Below, in pieces: positions 16,963 through 25,706 of a stretch of 64,000 nucleotides of DNA. Source of the stretch: Pseudacidovorax intermedius (lineage in GTDB: Bacteria > Pseudomonadota > Gammaproteobacteria > Burkholderiales > Burkholderiaceae_C); contig NZ_QQAV01000007.1 in the NCBI RefSeq assembly GCF_003350475.1, positions 238,747 to 302,746 on the forward strand, given 5' to 3'. Position 1 is the stretch's first letter. The number at the start of each line of letters is the position of its first letter. The notes beneath the pieces were generated by a model. It did no database searches. It saw nothing but the letters and a program-made list of their open reading frames with translations, and was not told the origin of the DNA. A program made the translations under genes and the position numbers.

Positions 16963-17354
16963 CCATGGCCCACGAGATCTCAGCCCTGCGGGACCGGGTG
17001 CTCGCCGCGGACGAGGCCCGCTACCAGGCCCTGTACGTGCAGGACGTCGAGGCACTGGGCCGGCTGCTCGCGCCGGACTACCTGCACACGCATGCGAACG
17101 GCAAGACCGAGGACCGGGCCGCCTTCCTGGCGACCATCGCGTCGGGTCGCTTCCGTTTCGTGGATGCGGTCCGCACGGACCAGCAGGTACGTGCCGCGGG
17201 TGCGGCGGTCGTGCTGAGTGGCATCACCACCACGACCCTCGACGTCGGCGGTGCCACCAAGGTGATGCGCAATGCCTTCGTCACCGTGTGGATCGACGCG
17301 GCCGACGGGCTGCGGATGCTGCATTGGCAGGCCACTGCCTTGCCCGAGGCATGA
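16959..17354 (+). CDS. NTF2-like (DUF4440/SnoaL-type) protein
   Basis: A 131-residue protein of the cone-shaped NTF2-like fold: start helix ISALRDRVLAADEARYQAL, then DVEALGRLLAPDYLHTHANGKTEDR and a C-terminal beta strand ending in VTVWIDAADGLRMLHWQATAL. It overlaps the FAH gene by ATGA. Such small proteins in catabolic operons act as isomerases, dehydratases or dioxygenase small subunits, or have no assigned role. No function can be assigned here. Confidence 0.82.
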   Translation: MTMAHEISALRDRVLAADEARYQALYVQDVEALGRLLAPDYLHTHANGKTEDRAAFLATIASGRFRFVDAVRTDQQVRAAGAAVVLSGITTTTLDVGGATKVMRNAFVTVWIDAADGLRMLHWQATALPEA

Positions 17355-17404
17355 GCCATTGGAGGCCGGCCGCCATCGATGAACCCATGACAAAGGAGAC
17401 GCCC

Positions 17405-18388
17405 TTGAACCCGACGATCTGCGGCCGAGCCGCCGGCCGCCTGGCCGCTTCGCTGTGCGGCCTGCTCCTGTGCGCCTGCGCGATGGCGCAGCCGGCATTT
17501 CCCTCGCGGCAGATCACGCTCGTGCTGCCGGCCGCCGCCGGCACCGGCGTCGACATCATCGGCCGCATCGGCGCCCAGCGCCTGGCGGAGGTGCTGGGCC
17601 AGCCCGTGGTGGTGGAGAACGTGGTGGGCGCCAGCGGTGTCATCGGCGTGCAGCGGGCGGTGCGGGCCAGGCCGGACGGGCACACGCTGCTGTTCACCTT
17701 CAACCAGACCATGACGATGAATCCGCATGTCGTCGCCAACCTGCCCTACGACCCGCGGAAGGACCTGGTGCCGGTGTCGCGCTTCGCCGCGTCGCCCTTC
17801 GTCTGGATGGTCAATACGCAGGTGCCTGTCCATTCCTTCGCCGAGCTGGTCGCCTACGCCAAGGCGCGCCCGGGCAAGCTCGCCATCGGTGTCATGGGCT
17901 ATGCGTCGGCCGCCTACCTGGGCGCGCAACTGCTCGCCGTGCAGACCGGCGCCGAACTGCTGGCGGTCAACTACGCGGGCAATTTCAGTGCGGACCTGCT
18001 GTCGAACGTGGTGCAGGTGTCCATGAGCCCGGCCGCCCAGGTGCCGTCGCTGCTGGCAAGCGGCAAGGTGCGGGCCCTGGCGCAGACGGGCGCCCAGCGG
18101 GCCGCATCCATGCCAGACGTGCCGACGGTCGGCGAGACTGTGCCCGGCTTCGTGATCGACGCGTGGTATGGCGTCTGGGTGCCCGCCGGCACGCCAGTGG
18201 AGACGGTGGCCACGCTCAGCGACGCATGGCAGAAGGTGGCCGCAATGCCGGAGGTGCGCCGGCAGCTTGCCGCCGTGTCTGCCGTGCCTGTGGGCAGCAC
18301 CTCGGACGCCCTGCGGACGGTCGTGGACGATGAGCTCACGCTTTGGGGTCAGGTCGTCAAGGCGCGGCGCATCGCGCCTTCCCAGTAG
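17405..18388 (+). CDS. Bug/TctC-family periplasmic solute-binding protein (TTG start)
   Basis: A 327-residue receptor with signal peptide ending near ACAMAQP, then FPSRQITLVLPAAAGTGVDIIGR, VVVENVVGASGVIG, NLPYDPRKDLVPVSRFA and PAGTPVETVATL. The start is placed at TTG 17405 because GGAG at 17395-17398 stands 6 nt before it. The ATG at 17387 lies upstream of that ribosome site and would add six residues without one. It closes the TetR-linked operon. That operon therefore encodes two kinds of periplasmic receptor, NMT1-type and Bug-type. Confidence 0.9.
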   Translation: MNPTICGRAAGRLAASLCGLLLCACAMAQPAFPSRQITLVLPAAAGTGVDIIGRIGAQRLAEVLGQPVVVENVVGASGVIGVQRAVRARPDGHTLLFTFNQTMTMNPHVVANLPYDPRKDLVPVSRFAASPFVWMVNTQVPVHSFAELVAYAKARPGKLAIGVMGYASAAYLGAQLLAVQTGAELLAVNYAGNFSADLLSNVVQVSMSPAAQVPSLLASGKVRALAQTGAQRAASMPDVPTVGETVPGFVIDAWYGVWVPAGTPVETVATLSDAWQKVAAMPEVRRQLAAVSAVPVGSTSDALRTVVDDELTLWGQVVKARRIAPSQ

Positions 18389-18447
18389 CGCAGGGACCGC
18401 ACGTCGCACCTGAGGCGCGAGGAATGTCGAGCCGGCCGTGCGGGCGA

Positions 18448-18470
18448 CCGTGCCCGCCTTCGTGGCACGG
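18448..18470 (+). terminator. Hairpin after the Bug gene, weak terminator candidate
   Basis: CCGTGCC (18448-18454) and GGCACGG (18464-18470) form a 7-bp stem with a 9-nt loop in the 117-bp gap after the Bug gene. There is no T-run after it, so termination is only a possibility. The nitroreductase gene follows at 18506. Confidence 0.3.
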
Positions 18471-18505
18471 CCCTTGCAAACGCTCCGTTCCCCTGGAGTT
18501 TTCGA

Positions 18506-19102
18506 ATGAGCAACCCCCGTCAACCCGCCCATCCCATCGATCCGCTGTTCACCGAGCGCTGGTCGCCCCGCGCCTTCACCGAAGAGGCCATCGCCGAGCC
18601 CGCATTGCTGAGCCTGCTCGAAGCCGCGCGCTGGGCGCCCTCGGCCTACAACGTGCAGCCCTGGCGCTTCATCTACGCGCGCCGCGATACGGCCGCCTGG
18701 CAACCCATCTTCGACAGCCTGGTCGAGTTCAATCAGATGTGGACGAAGCGCGCCGCCGCGCTGGTGGTGATCGCGTCCGCCCGCGAGGCCGTGTTCCCCG
18801 GCAAGACCGAGCCGGTGCCCAATGCCTCGCATGCCTTCGATGCTGGCGCTGCCTGGGCCAGCCTGGCCTTCCAGGCGCAGCTGTCGGGCTGGTCGGCCCA
18901 TGCCATGGCCGGCTTCGACGCCGACAAGTTGCGCGCCGCGATCGGCCTGCCCGATGGTTTCGCCATCGACACTGTTGTGGCCGTGGGCCGCAAGGGCGAT
19001 CCATCCGTGCTGCCCGAGGGCGTCCGCGCGCGCGAAGTGCCGAGCGACCGCCGGCCGCTGGCCGAGTCGGCCTTCGAGGGCCGGTTCGGCGCGCAGGGCT
19101 GA
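18506..19102 (+). CDS. Nitroreductase family protein
   Basis: A 198-residue FMN-dependent oxidoreductase of the nitroreductase fold. It has the N-terminal phosphate/FMN-binding ERWSPRAFTEEAI, then ARWAPSAYNVQPWRFIYA, the mid-protein DAGAAWASLAFQAQLSGWSAH and the C-terminal AVGRKGDPSVLPE. It has its own gap and a CTGGAG ribosome site, so it may be transcribed separately from the upstream operon. It converges on the dehydrogenase at 19122. The physiological substrate is unknown. Confidence 0.9.
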   Translation: MSNPRQPAHPIDPLFTERWSPRAFTEEAIAEPALLSLLEAARWAPSAYNVQPWRFIYARRDTAAWQPIFDSLVEFNQMWTKRAAALVVIASAREAVFPGKTEPVPNASHAFDAGAAWASLAFQAQLSGWSAHAMAGFDADKLRAAIGLPDGFAIDTVVAVGRKGDPSVLPEGVRAREVPSDRRPLAESAFEGRFGAQG

Positions 19103-19113
19103 TCCGCCACCGC

Positions 19114-19133
19114 GGCGCGGCTCAGGCCGCGCC
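19114..19133. terminator. Hairpin between convergent genes
   Basis: GGCGCGG-CTCAGG-CCGCGCC forms a 7-bp stem spanning the stop of the dehydrogenase gene, in the 19-bp gap to the nitroreductase. No T-run follows, so it is a weak bidirectional terminator candidate. Confidence 0.3.
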
Positions 19134-20066
19134 AGCAGACGGGCTGCGGATCTCTACGCCCATCTGCGTCTCCACCCAGCGCACCAGTTCGGAGACGCTC
19201 GCGCCAGGACCCCGCGCCTCGTCCGCGGCCTGCCACAGCGACAGGCCGGCGGCGCTGAGCGGCGCGGGCATGTCCTGCGACCTGGCGAGGTCCAAAGCGA
19301 TGCCCATGTCCTTGAGCATCAGTTCGAGCTTGAACGGGTCGTCGAAGCGCCGGCTGAGCACCCGCTGGTCGATATGGGTACGGGTGATCCACGAACCGCC
19401 GGTCGATTCGTTCAGCACCTGCGTCATCACGGCCGGGTCCAGCCCCGCCCGTGTGCCGAGCGCCAGACCCTCGGCGGTGGCGGTGAGCGTCAGCGCCGTC
19501 ACCAGGTTGTTCAGGCACTTCATCGTGTGGCCGGCGCCCAGCCCTCCGAGGTGGAAGACCGCACGGCCCATCGCGTCCAGCAATGGCCGCACGCGCGCCA
19601 CATCCGCCGCCGCGCCGCCCACCATGAAGACCAGTTCTGCCGCCTGGGCGCCCCAGGCGGCACCCGAGACGGGCGCGTCCACCATGGCGATGCCGCGGGC
19701 CGCCAGGCCTTCGGCCGTCTCGCGCGTGAGCCAGGGCTCGGCCGAGGATGTGTCCAGCAGCAGGCCGCCCGCCTTCCAGCCGGCCAGCAGGCCCGTCTCC
19801 GGGGCGAATACCACCTCGCGCACGACGCGGCCGTTGGGCAGCATGGTGACGACGATGTCGCTGTGGCGGGCGACCTCGCAGGCCGTCGTGCAGGGGCGGA
19901 TGCCCGGCTGAGCCTCCACCAGGGCGGCCGTGGCACCGGCCTGCGCATCGTGCACCGCCACGCGGTGGCCGACACGGGCCAGATGGCCGGCCATGGGGCC
20001 GCCCATCACGCCCAGACCGATGAAGCCGACGCGCAGGGCGGCAGACGTGGAAGCAGCGTCGTGCAT
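19122..20066 (-). CDS. NAD(P)-dependent beta-hydroxyacid dehydrogenase (3-hydroxyisobutyrate dehydrogenase family)
   Basis: A 314-residue dehydrogenase. The N-terminal Rossmann motif is GFIGLGVMGGPMAGHLA (from residue 14). The substrate-binding block is VDAPVSGAAWGAQAAELVFMVGG, and the catalytic-lysine segment is GAGHTMKCLNNLVTA. The C-terminal helical domain contains PFKLELMLKDMGIALDLA. The start MHDAASTSAA is chosen because sequence further upstream in this frame lacks similarity and overlaps the Bug gene. It is the last gene of the seven-gene minus-strand operon. Tartronate semialdehyde reductase is an alternative reading of the same family. Confidence 0.92.
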   Translation of the reverse strand: MHDAASTSAALRVGFIGLGVMGGPMAGHLARVGHRVAVHDAQAGATAALVEAQPGIRPCTTACEVARHSDIVVTMLPNGRVVREVVFAPETGLLAGWKAGGLLLDTSSAEPWLTRETAEGLAARGIAMVDAPVSGAAWGAQAAELVFMVGGAAADVARVRPLLDAMGRAVFHLGGLGAGHTMKCLNNLVTALTLTATAEGLALGTRAGLDPAVMTQVLNESTGGSWITRTHIDQRVLSRRFDDPFKLELMLKDMGIALDLARSQDMPAPLSAAGLSLWQAADEARGPGASVSELVRWVETQMGVEIRSPSAGAA

Positions 20067-20079
20067 GCCAGCCGCCCGC

Positions 20080-21057
20080 TCAGTCCAGCTGCACGCCGGA
20101 TGTGCGGATGACCTGGCCCCAGTACGCGCTCTGGGCCCGGGCCATGTCGTAGAACTCCTTGGGCGTGCCCGGCAGGGCCTCGAAGCCGAACTCGCCGAAC
20201 ACCTGCTGCACGCGCGGCGCCTGCAGCGCCTTGCGCAGCTCGGCGTTGAGCTTCTCGACGGCGGGCGCCGGCATGCCCGCCGGCCCGATGAGGCCATGGA
20301 AGGCGAAGGCGTTCACCTCGGGGTAGCCCAGCTCGTTGAAGGTGGGCACGTCGGGCAGGGCCTTGGCGCGCTGGGGCAGCGCGATGGCCAGGGCGCGCAG
20401 CTTGCCGCTCTTGAGGTAGGGCAGGGCGGTGCCCAGGTCCAGCATCATCATCGGCACCTGGCCGCCCAGCATGTCCTGCAGCGCGGGGGCGGCGCCCTTG
20501 TAGGCCACGTGCGTGATGGTGAGGCCGGCCTTCTGCTTGAGCAGCTCCATGGCCATGTGGTGCGGCGTGCCGATGCCTGGCGATGCATAGCTGGCCTTGT
20601 CGCCGCTGGCCTTCACATAGCCGACGAACTGCTGCAGGTTCTGCGCCTGGAAGTCGCTGCGCACCACCAGCGCGATTGGAATGCGCCCGATGGCGCCGAT
20701 GTAGGTGAAGTCGGAGGCCGGCTTGTAGGGCAGCTTGGCGAACATGTGCTCGTTGAAGAGCAGGGCCGCGTTCTCCGCCTGCATCACGGTGTAGCCGTCG
20801 GGCTTGGCCTGCATCAGCAGGCCCACGGCGATGTTGGTGGAGGCGCCAGGACGGTTGTCGATCAGCACCGGCTGGCCGATGGAGGGCTGCATGGCGTCGG
20901 CCAGCTGCCGCGCGATGCTGTCGGTGCCGCCGCCTGCGGCATAGGGCACCAGCCACTTGATGGGCTGGCTGGGATAGGCGCCCTGGGCCAGCGCGGCACC
21001 GGCGGTGGCGGCGGCCAGGGCCAGGGCGGCGCCCAGGCGGTGGAAGAAGCGGGTCAT
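20080..21057 (-). CDS. Bug/TctC-family periplasmic solute-binding protein
   Basis: A 325-residue receptor starting MTRFFHRLGAALAL. The signal peptide ends near AALAQGAYPSQPIKWLVPYAAGGGTD, followed by VLIDNRPGASTNIA, HVAYKGAAPALQDMLGGQVPMM and the C-terminal YWGQVIRTSGVQLD. GGAGACAA precedes the ATG. It lies 43 bp after the MBL gene and 13 bp before the dehydrogenase gene, so the uptake receptor is embedded in the operon rather than leading it. No TctAB genes are adjacent. Confidence 0.93.
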   Translation of the reverse strand: MTRFFHRLGAALALAAATAGAALAQGAYPSQPIKWLVPYAAGGGTDSIARQLADAMQPSIGQPVLIDNRPGASTNIAVGLLMQAKPDGYTVMQAENAALLFNEHMFAKLPYKPASDFTYIGAIGRIPIALVVRSDFQAQNLQQFVGYVKASGDKASYASPGIGTPHHMAMELLKQKAGLTITHVAYKGAAPALQDMLGGQVPMMMLDLGTALPYLKSGKLRALAIALPQRAKALPDVPTFNELGYPEVNAFAFHGLIGPAGMPAPAVEKLNAELRKALQAPRVQQVFGEFGFEALPGTPKEFYDMARAQSAYWGQVIRTSGVQLD

Positions 21058-21100
21058 GGGGTTGTCTCCTGTGTTGTGATCGATGCGAAGGAACGCGCGC

Positions 21101-22078
21101 TCAGCCGTGCAGGACCTGCCACAGCGCGCGGTCGCGCTCGGCAGTCCAGACGGCCGGATGCTCGGTGCCGGTGAGCTCGTCATAGGCGCGCGAGACGTCG
21201 AAGGGCAGCACATGCCGGAACACCGGCCAGTCGCCGAAGCGCGGCACCATGGCCGCCTCGGCGCGCGCAAAGCAGCCCTTGAGCGATTCGCCGGCGTCGA
21301 TGCCGGCCTGCACGGCGCCCAGCAGCGTGGCCAGGAAGTCCTGTGTCAGGCGGATCGCCTCGGCGCACGCAGCCTCGCCCTGCAACACGGCACCGCGGCC
21401 GGGCACCAGGGTGCGCGGGCGCAGCGCGGCCACGGCATCGAGCGTGGCGGCCCAGTCGCGGATGTACGCATCGCCGGCATAGACGCCGCAGCGGTTCTCC
21501 ACGACATCGCCCGAGAAGCACACGCCGGCCTCCGGCAGCCAGGCCACGGTGTCGCCGCTGGAATGGCCGCGGCCCAGCGCCAGCAGCTGCAGCTCGCGGC
21601 CGCCGCCCAGCCACAGGCTCATGCGGCTGTCGAAGCTGACGGTCGGCCGGGTCAGGCCCGGGATCTCTTCCACGCCTTCGAACAGGCGCGGAAAGCGGCC
21701 CACCTCGGAATCGAAGTCGGCCTGGCCGCGGGTGCGGATCCAGTCCAGCGTGCCCTGGCTGGCGATGATGGCCTGCACCTCGTCGAAGGCGCTGGCACCC
21801 ATCACGCGCACGGCGTGGTAATGCGTGAGCACGATGGTGCGCACCGGCTTGTCGGTGACGCTGCGGATGGCCGCCAGGAAGTCGCGCGCCATGCGTGGTG
21901 TGGGCCGGGTGTCGATGAGCACGACCTGGTCCTCGGCGACGACGAAGCCGCAGTTGGGATCGAAGTCGCTGATGTAGCCGTACACATCGGGCGCCAGCAG
22001 GGTGAGGCGCGGCTTCTGCTCGCGGGTGTCGGAGGCCGAGGCGAAGGAGATGGGGGCAGGCGCGGTGGTGGCGGTCAT
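21101..22078 (-). CDS. MBL-fold metallo-hydrolase with incomplete metal motif
   Basis: A 325-residue metallo-beta-lactamase-fold protein. The usual HxHxDH motif reads THYHAVR: His86 and His88 are kept, but Asp90 and His91 are replaced by Val and Arg. His172 (GRGHSSGDT) and Asp191 (CFSGDVVENR) remain. A full first metal site is therefore possible while the second lacks two ligands. It overlaps the DUF2783 gene stop by ATGA (minus strand). It may be a single-metal hydrolase or have a non-hydrolytic role. The conserved tail (AERDRALWQVLHG) argues against decay. Confidence 0.9.
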   Translation of the reverse strand: MTATTAPAPISFASASDTREQKPRLTLLAPDVYGYISDFDPNCGFVVAEDQVVLIDTRPTPRMARDFLAAIRSVTDKPVRTIVLTHYHAVRVMGASAFDEVQAIIASQGTLDWIRTRGQADFDSEVGRFPRLFEGVEEIPGLTRPTVSFDSRMSLWLGGGRELQLLALGRGHSSGDTVAWLPEAGVCFSGDVVENRCGVYAGDAYIRDWAATLDAVAALRPRTLVPGRGAVLQGEAACAEAIRLTQDFLATLLGAVQAGIDAGESLKGCFARAEAAMVPRFGDWPVFRHVLPFDVSRAYDELTGTEHPAVWTAERDRALWQVLHG

Positions 22079-22275
22079 GGGGCAGGTGTGTCGATGTCGA
22101 GGGTGGCGGCGCGGATGCAGTCCAGCAGCACCTGCTGGTCGCCGCACTGGTTGGCCAGCAGCAGAACGAGGCGGGCGTTGAGGTCGGCGCTCTGTGCCTC
22201 GCTCAGGCCCTCGTGTGCCTGCAGCAGCGCGGCATAGAAGCCGTCGGGATCGGGGATGTGGGGCTCGGTGATCAT
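22075..22275 (-). CDS. DUF2783 small protein
   Basis: A 66-residue acidic protein (start MITEPHIPDPDGFYAALLQ, then AHEGLSEAQSADLNARLVLLLANQCGD in the middle), predicted to be two to three helices. Its start overlaps the stop of the flavin monooxygenase and its stop overlaps the start of the MBL gene, both as ATGA. It is therefore translated in fixed ratio with them. Small proteins of this type occur next to such monooxygenases. Their role is unknown, and a subunit or chaperone of the monooxygenase is one inference. Confidence 0.85.
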   Translation of the reverse strand: MITEPHIPDPDGFYAALLQAHEGLSEAQSADLNARLVLLLANQCGDQQVLLDCIRAATLDIDTPAP

Positions 22276-23945
22276 GGGGCGGGCGTGGAAGGGACAGCGG
22301 GCGTCAGGGCGGTGTCGAGCGCCTGGCGCAGGCCGTCGGCCGTGGCGGCGGGCAGCAAGGCGGCGCGGTAGGCGTCGGGGCGCACCAGCAGCAGGCTGCC
22401 GGGCTGTTGCAGGCCCAGGTGTGCGAGCTCGGCCGCACCCGCCGCATGGCCGGGGAGGCCGCAGGCGGCATCGGCACGCGGGCCCACCGCCACCAGCCGG
22501 ATCGGTCGCCCGGCGACGGCGCCCAGGGCGGCATCCACCTGCGCAGGATCGGGCGCATGCCACAGGCCCAGCCAGTGCGTGCCGGGCCGAAGCAGCGCCG
22601 CGAGCGAAGTGGACCGGCCTTGCGCATCGGTCAGGGGCACGTTCTGCACGGTCCGGCTGCCGGCCGGCTGCCAGGGCGAGGGCGGGTAGTCGTTGGCGAC
22701 CGACATGCGGCCGGTGTTGACCAGGCCGCGCGCGAAGGGATGGCGCTCGGCGAGTGCCACCACCGCCCGGCGCAGCACATGCTCGGCGGGTGAACGCGGT
22801 GCCAAGAAGCGCGCCGAGCGGCTGGTCACTTCCAGGTTCTGCACGGCCGCGGGCCGGCGCTCGGCGTCGTAGCTGTCCAGCAGGGTGGCGGGCGCCTCGT
22901 CGCGCAGCACCAGGGCCAGCTTCCAGGCCAGGTTGGCCGCGTCCTGGATGCCGGTGTTGCCGCCGCGCGCGCCGAAGGGGCTCACCACATGGGCTGCGTC
23001 GCCGATGAAGAAGATGCGGCCGTGACGAAAGCGCTCCAGCAGATGGTCCCGGTAGCCGTAGGGGCCGATCCAGACGAACTCGAAGTCCACGTCGGGCCCC
23101 AGCTGCTCGCGCAGGCGGGCGGCGGCCACCTCGGGCAGGCTGACCTCGGCGGGGTCGGCGTCCTCGGGCATCTGGTAGTCCATGCGCCAGACGCCGTCGG
23201 CCATCAGGTGCTGCCACACGCCGCGGCCTTCGTTGAAGGGCGCGTCCACCCAGGTCCAGCGCTCGACGGGCAGCGGCTTTTTGAAGCGCACGTCGCTGAT
23301 GCACCAGCGGTCGGTGCTGCGCGAGGCATGGGCCGGCAGGGCGAGTTGCGTGCGGATCGGGCTGTTGGCGCCGGTGGCGTCGATCAGGTGATCCGCGTCC
23401 AGCGCGTAGCGGCCCGCGGGCGTCTCGACATGCAGGCGCACGCCGTCGTCTTGCGTTTCCACCTCCAGAACGCGGTTCTTCCAGCGCAGGTCGGTCAGGC
23501 CCAGTTCGAGGATGCGGTCCACCAGGAACCACTCCACGTAGAACTGCTGCAGGTTGATGAAGGGCGGCTGCACCGAGACGCTGTCGGTGCGCAGGTTGAA
23601 GCTGTAGACCTCGGTGTCGCCCGAGAAGGTGCGGCCGAAGGACCAGGTGGCGCCCTTGGCCGCGATGCGCTCGTAGATGCCCAGGCGCGCGAAGATCTCC
23701 AGGCTCTTCTGCGCGTAGCAGATGCCGCGCGACGAAGCGCCGCGCACGCCGACGGTGTCGTCCTCGTCCAGCAGCACGCTGCGGATGCCGCGGCTGGCCA
23801 GGTCGCAGGCCAGCGTGAGGCCCGACAGGCCGCCGCCGACGATCACGACCGGATGGCGGCCGGCCTCGCCCGCCGAAAGTTCGGGCGGCGGCACGAAGGG
23901 CCACTGCGGCAGTTCGTAGGGTGGGGCAAAGGTGATGGAGTCCAT
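22272..23945 (-). CDS. FAD-dependent monooxygenase (aromatic hydroxylase type)
   Basis: A 557-residue flavoprotein. The N-terminal FAD motif is VIVGGGLSGLTLACDLA at about residues 34-50, followed by GVRGASSRGICYAQKSLEIF. The central FFIGDAAHVVSPFGARGGNTG is the second FAD-binding motif. A C-terminal thioredoxin-like extension with GSLLLVRPDAYRAALLP ends the protein. The start MDSITFAPPYELPQW is chosen because it opens a normal family N-terminus. Its substrate is unknown; the hydrolase and VOC genes upstream suggest an aromatic or heterocyclic ring. Confidence 0.91.
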   Translation of the reverse strand: MDSITFAPPYELPQWPFVPPPELSAGEAGRHPVVIVGGGLSGLTLACDLASRGIRSVLLDEDDTVGVRGASSRGICYAQKSLEIFARLGIYERIAAKGATWSFGRTFSGDTEVYSFNLRTDSVSVQPPFINLQQFYVEWFLVDRILELGLTDLRWKNRVLEVETQDDGVRLHVETPAGRYALDADHLIDATGANSPIRTQLALPAHASRSTDRWCISDVRFKKPLPVERWTWVDAPFNEGRGVWQHLMADGVWRMDYQMPEDADPAEVSLPEVAAARLREQLGPDVDFEFVWIGPYGYRDHLLERFRHGRIFFIGDAAHVVSPFGARGGNTGIQDAANLAWKLALVLRDEAPATLLDSYDAERRPAAVQNLEVTSRSARFLAPRSPAEHVLRRAVVALAERHPFARGLVNTGRMSVANDYPPSPWQPAGSRTVQNVPLTDAQGRSTSLAALLRPGTHWLGLWHAPDPAQVDAALGAVAGRPIRLVAVGPRADAACGLPGHAAGAAELAHLGLQQPGSLLLVRPDAYRAALLPAATADGLRQALDTALTPAVPSTPAP

Positions 23946-23965
23946 GGTCGAGGGCGCTCCGTGGG

Positions 23966-25087
23966 TCAGAGGGCGTGGCAGAAGGCGGCGATGGCATCCG
24001 CCGCTTCGCGCACCAGTTGCGGCTGGCCGGCCAGGTAATGGTTGCCGCCGACGATGTCGACGTTGCGGATGGCCGAGCCGCCCGCCGCCATCCAGGCGTC
24101 GCGCGTGCTGGGAAAGGTGGATTGGTCGGCGGTGTAGGTCAGCAGCAGCTTGGGGCAGGTGGTGTGCGCCAGATTGGTGGGCCCGTCCGCCTGCGAGCGC
24201 GAGGACCACTGCGACAGGAAGGCCGTGAGCGAGGTGGTGCGGCCCATGGCGTTGGCCGAGTAGTTGACCTGCCGCGCATCGCCCCACACGCTGCCGGGCG
24301 CACGGTCGTTGGCATCCAGCGACAGGTCCACGCAGCGCGGATCGGCATGGGTGCGGTAGACGACGAAGGCCTGGTCCCGCGGCGCGCCGGGCGTGGCGCG
24401 CAGCTGTTCGAGCCGGGCCAGCACCCACTGTTCGATGCGCTGCAGCCGGGCCTGCTGGGCGCCCTTGAAGCGGGCCAGGAAGGCCGGGCTGTAGGGCCGC
24501 GCGTGGCGGGGGTCGTACATGTCGAGCGCCGGGTCCACGGAGAGCGGGTCGTGCTCGTCCGTGACCGAGGGATCGATCCAGTCGGCCAGCAGCCGGCTGC
24601 GGCCCAGGTGCGCCGCGCACAGGGCAATGCCGGCCACCGGCGGCAGGTCAGCCGCATGCAGGCCGCTCGGATCGCCGTCGGGCAGGTGCGTGGCCGTCAG
24701 GCGCTCGGCCTGGGCCTGGTAGAAGCTGGCCAGCGCGGCGCCGCCCGAGTTGCCGATCAGCACCACGCGGTCGTAGCCCTGCGACTGCAGGAACTTGACG
24801 CCTGCGCCCAGGTCCTGGATGGCCCGCTCCATCAGCAACACTGTGTCGTTGCCCATGTAGCGGGAGTTGAGGCCCAGGCAGCACACGCCGCGCTCGGCCA
24901 GCGGGCCTATCAGGTAGTGGCCCATGAAATTGCTGGTCGGGTGCATGACGATGGCCGCCACCCGCGCGCCGTCGGGCGGCGCCATCCACGCGCCGTAGAT
25001 GCGCGGGCGCAGCATCTGCAGGCCCGACTGGCTTTCCAGTGCGGCGCCGGGCCGCACGTCGATGACGGCGAGTTGCGGCTCAGCCAT
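23966..25087 (-). CDS. Alpha/beta hydrolase family protein
   Basis: A 373-residue hydrolase with the oxyanion segment AIVMHPTSNFMGHYLIGPL and nucleophile motif LIGNSGGAALASFYQA. The C-terminal part has KLLLTYTADQSTFPS and the candidate catalytic histidine in VGGNHYLAGQP. It is longer than simple esterases because of a large central insertion (about residues 150-290). The start MAEPQLAVIDVRPGA overlaps the VOC gene end by 8 bp. In this operon it may cleave an ester, lactone or ring-fission product. Confidence 0.88.
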   Translation of the reverse strand: MAEPQLAVIDVRPGAALESQSGLQMLRPRIYGAWMAPPDGARVAAIVMHPTSNFMGHYLIGPLAERGVCCLGLNSRYMGNDTVLLMERAIQDLGAGVKFLQSQGYDRVVLIGNSGGAALASFYQAQAERLTATHLPDGDPSGLHAADLPPVAGIALCAAHLGRSRLLADWIDPSVTDEHDPLSVDPALDMYDPRHARPYSPAFLARFKGAQQARLQRIEQWVLARLEQLRATPGAPRDQAFVVYRTHADPRCVDLSLDANDRAPGSVWGDARQVNYSANAMGRTTSLTAFLSQWSSRSQADGPTNLAHTTCPKLLLTYTADQSTFPSTRDAWMAAGGSAIRNVDIVGGNHYLAGQPQLVREAADAIAAFCHAL

Positions 25088-25634
25088 GCTGCGCTCGCTC
25101 TTCGCGCTGGCCGGCCTTGCGCTCGGTCCACTCGTCGAGCGACGCATGGGCCTCGCGGGCATGCGCATCCATCTCGGCCTGCGGCACGGTGGGCGTGGTC
25201 AGCTCCACCCGGATGCCATTGGGATCGAAGAAGTAGATCGAGCCGATGATGTGGTGGTCGGTGATGCCCAGCACCGGCACGCCAGCGGCCTCGATGCGGG
25301 CCTTGGCCGCGCGCAGCTCCTCCACCGTGTCCACCCGCAGCGCGATGTGGTTGACCCAGGCCGGCGTGTTGGGCGAGGGCGCCGCCACGGTGTCGTCGCC
25401 CAGGTCGAAGAAGGCGATGTACGAGCCGTCGCGCATCTGGAAGAAGATGTGCACGTAGGGGCAGTACTCGCCGGTGCTGGGCACGTGCTCGTTCTTGATC
25501 ACGTGCACGAGCGGCAGGCCGAGCAGGTCCTCCCAGAAGCGGCGGGTTTCCTCGCCGTCGCGGCAGCGCCAGGCGAAGTGGTGCAGGCCGCGGATGGGCA
25601 CGGGGCCGCGCGGCGGGGTCGTGGGCTCTGGCAT
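25080..25634 (-). CDS. VOC-family protein (glyoxalase/bleomycin-resistance/extradiol type)
   Basis: A 184-residue protein with a VOC metal pattern: His in IRGLHHFAWRC, His in AWVNHIALRVD and Glu in PNGIRVELTTP. The intervening YIAFFDLGDDTV and IIGSIYFFDPNG blocks are typical. The start MPEPTTPPRG follows a GGAGACACC ribosome site. It is the first gene of the seven-gene minus-strand operon, divergent from the LysR gene at 25743. Ring cleavage or isomerisation is possible and the substrate is unknown. Confidence 0.9.
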   Translation of the reverse strand: MPEPTTPPRGPVPIRGLHHFAWRCRDGEETRRFWEDLLGLPLVHVIKNEHVPSTGEYCPYVHIFFQMRDGSYIAFFDLGDDTVAAPSPNTPAWVNHIALRVDTVEELRAAKARIEAAGVPVLGITDHHIIGSIYFFDPNGIRVELTTPTVPQAEMDAHAREAHASLDEWTERKAGQREERAQHG

Positions 25635-25706
25635 GGTGTCTCCGTCTCGCGAGGCCGGTGTGGGCCCCGCGTTGCCGCGATTGGGCACGAGGCACTTCTA
25701 TGATGC

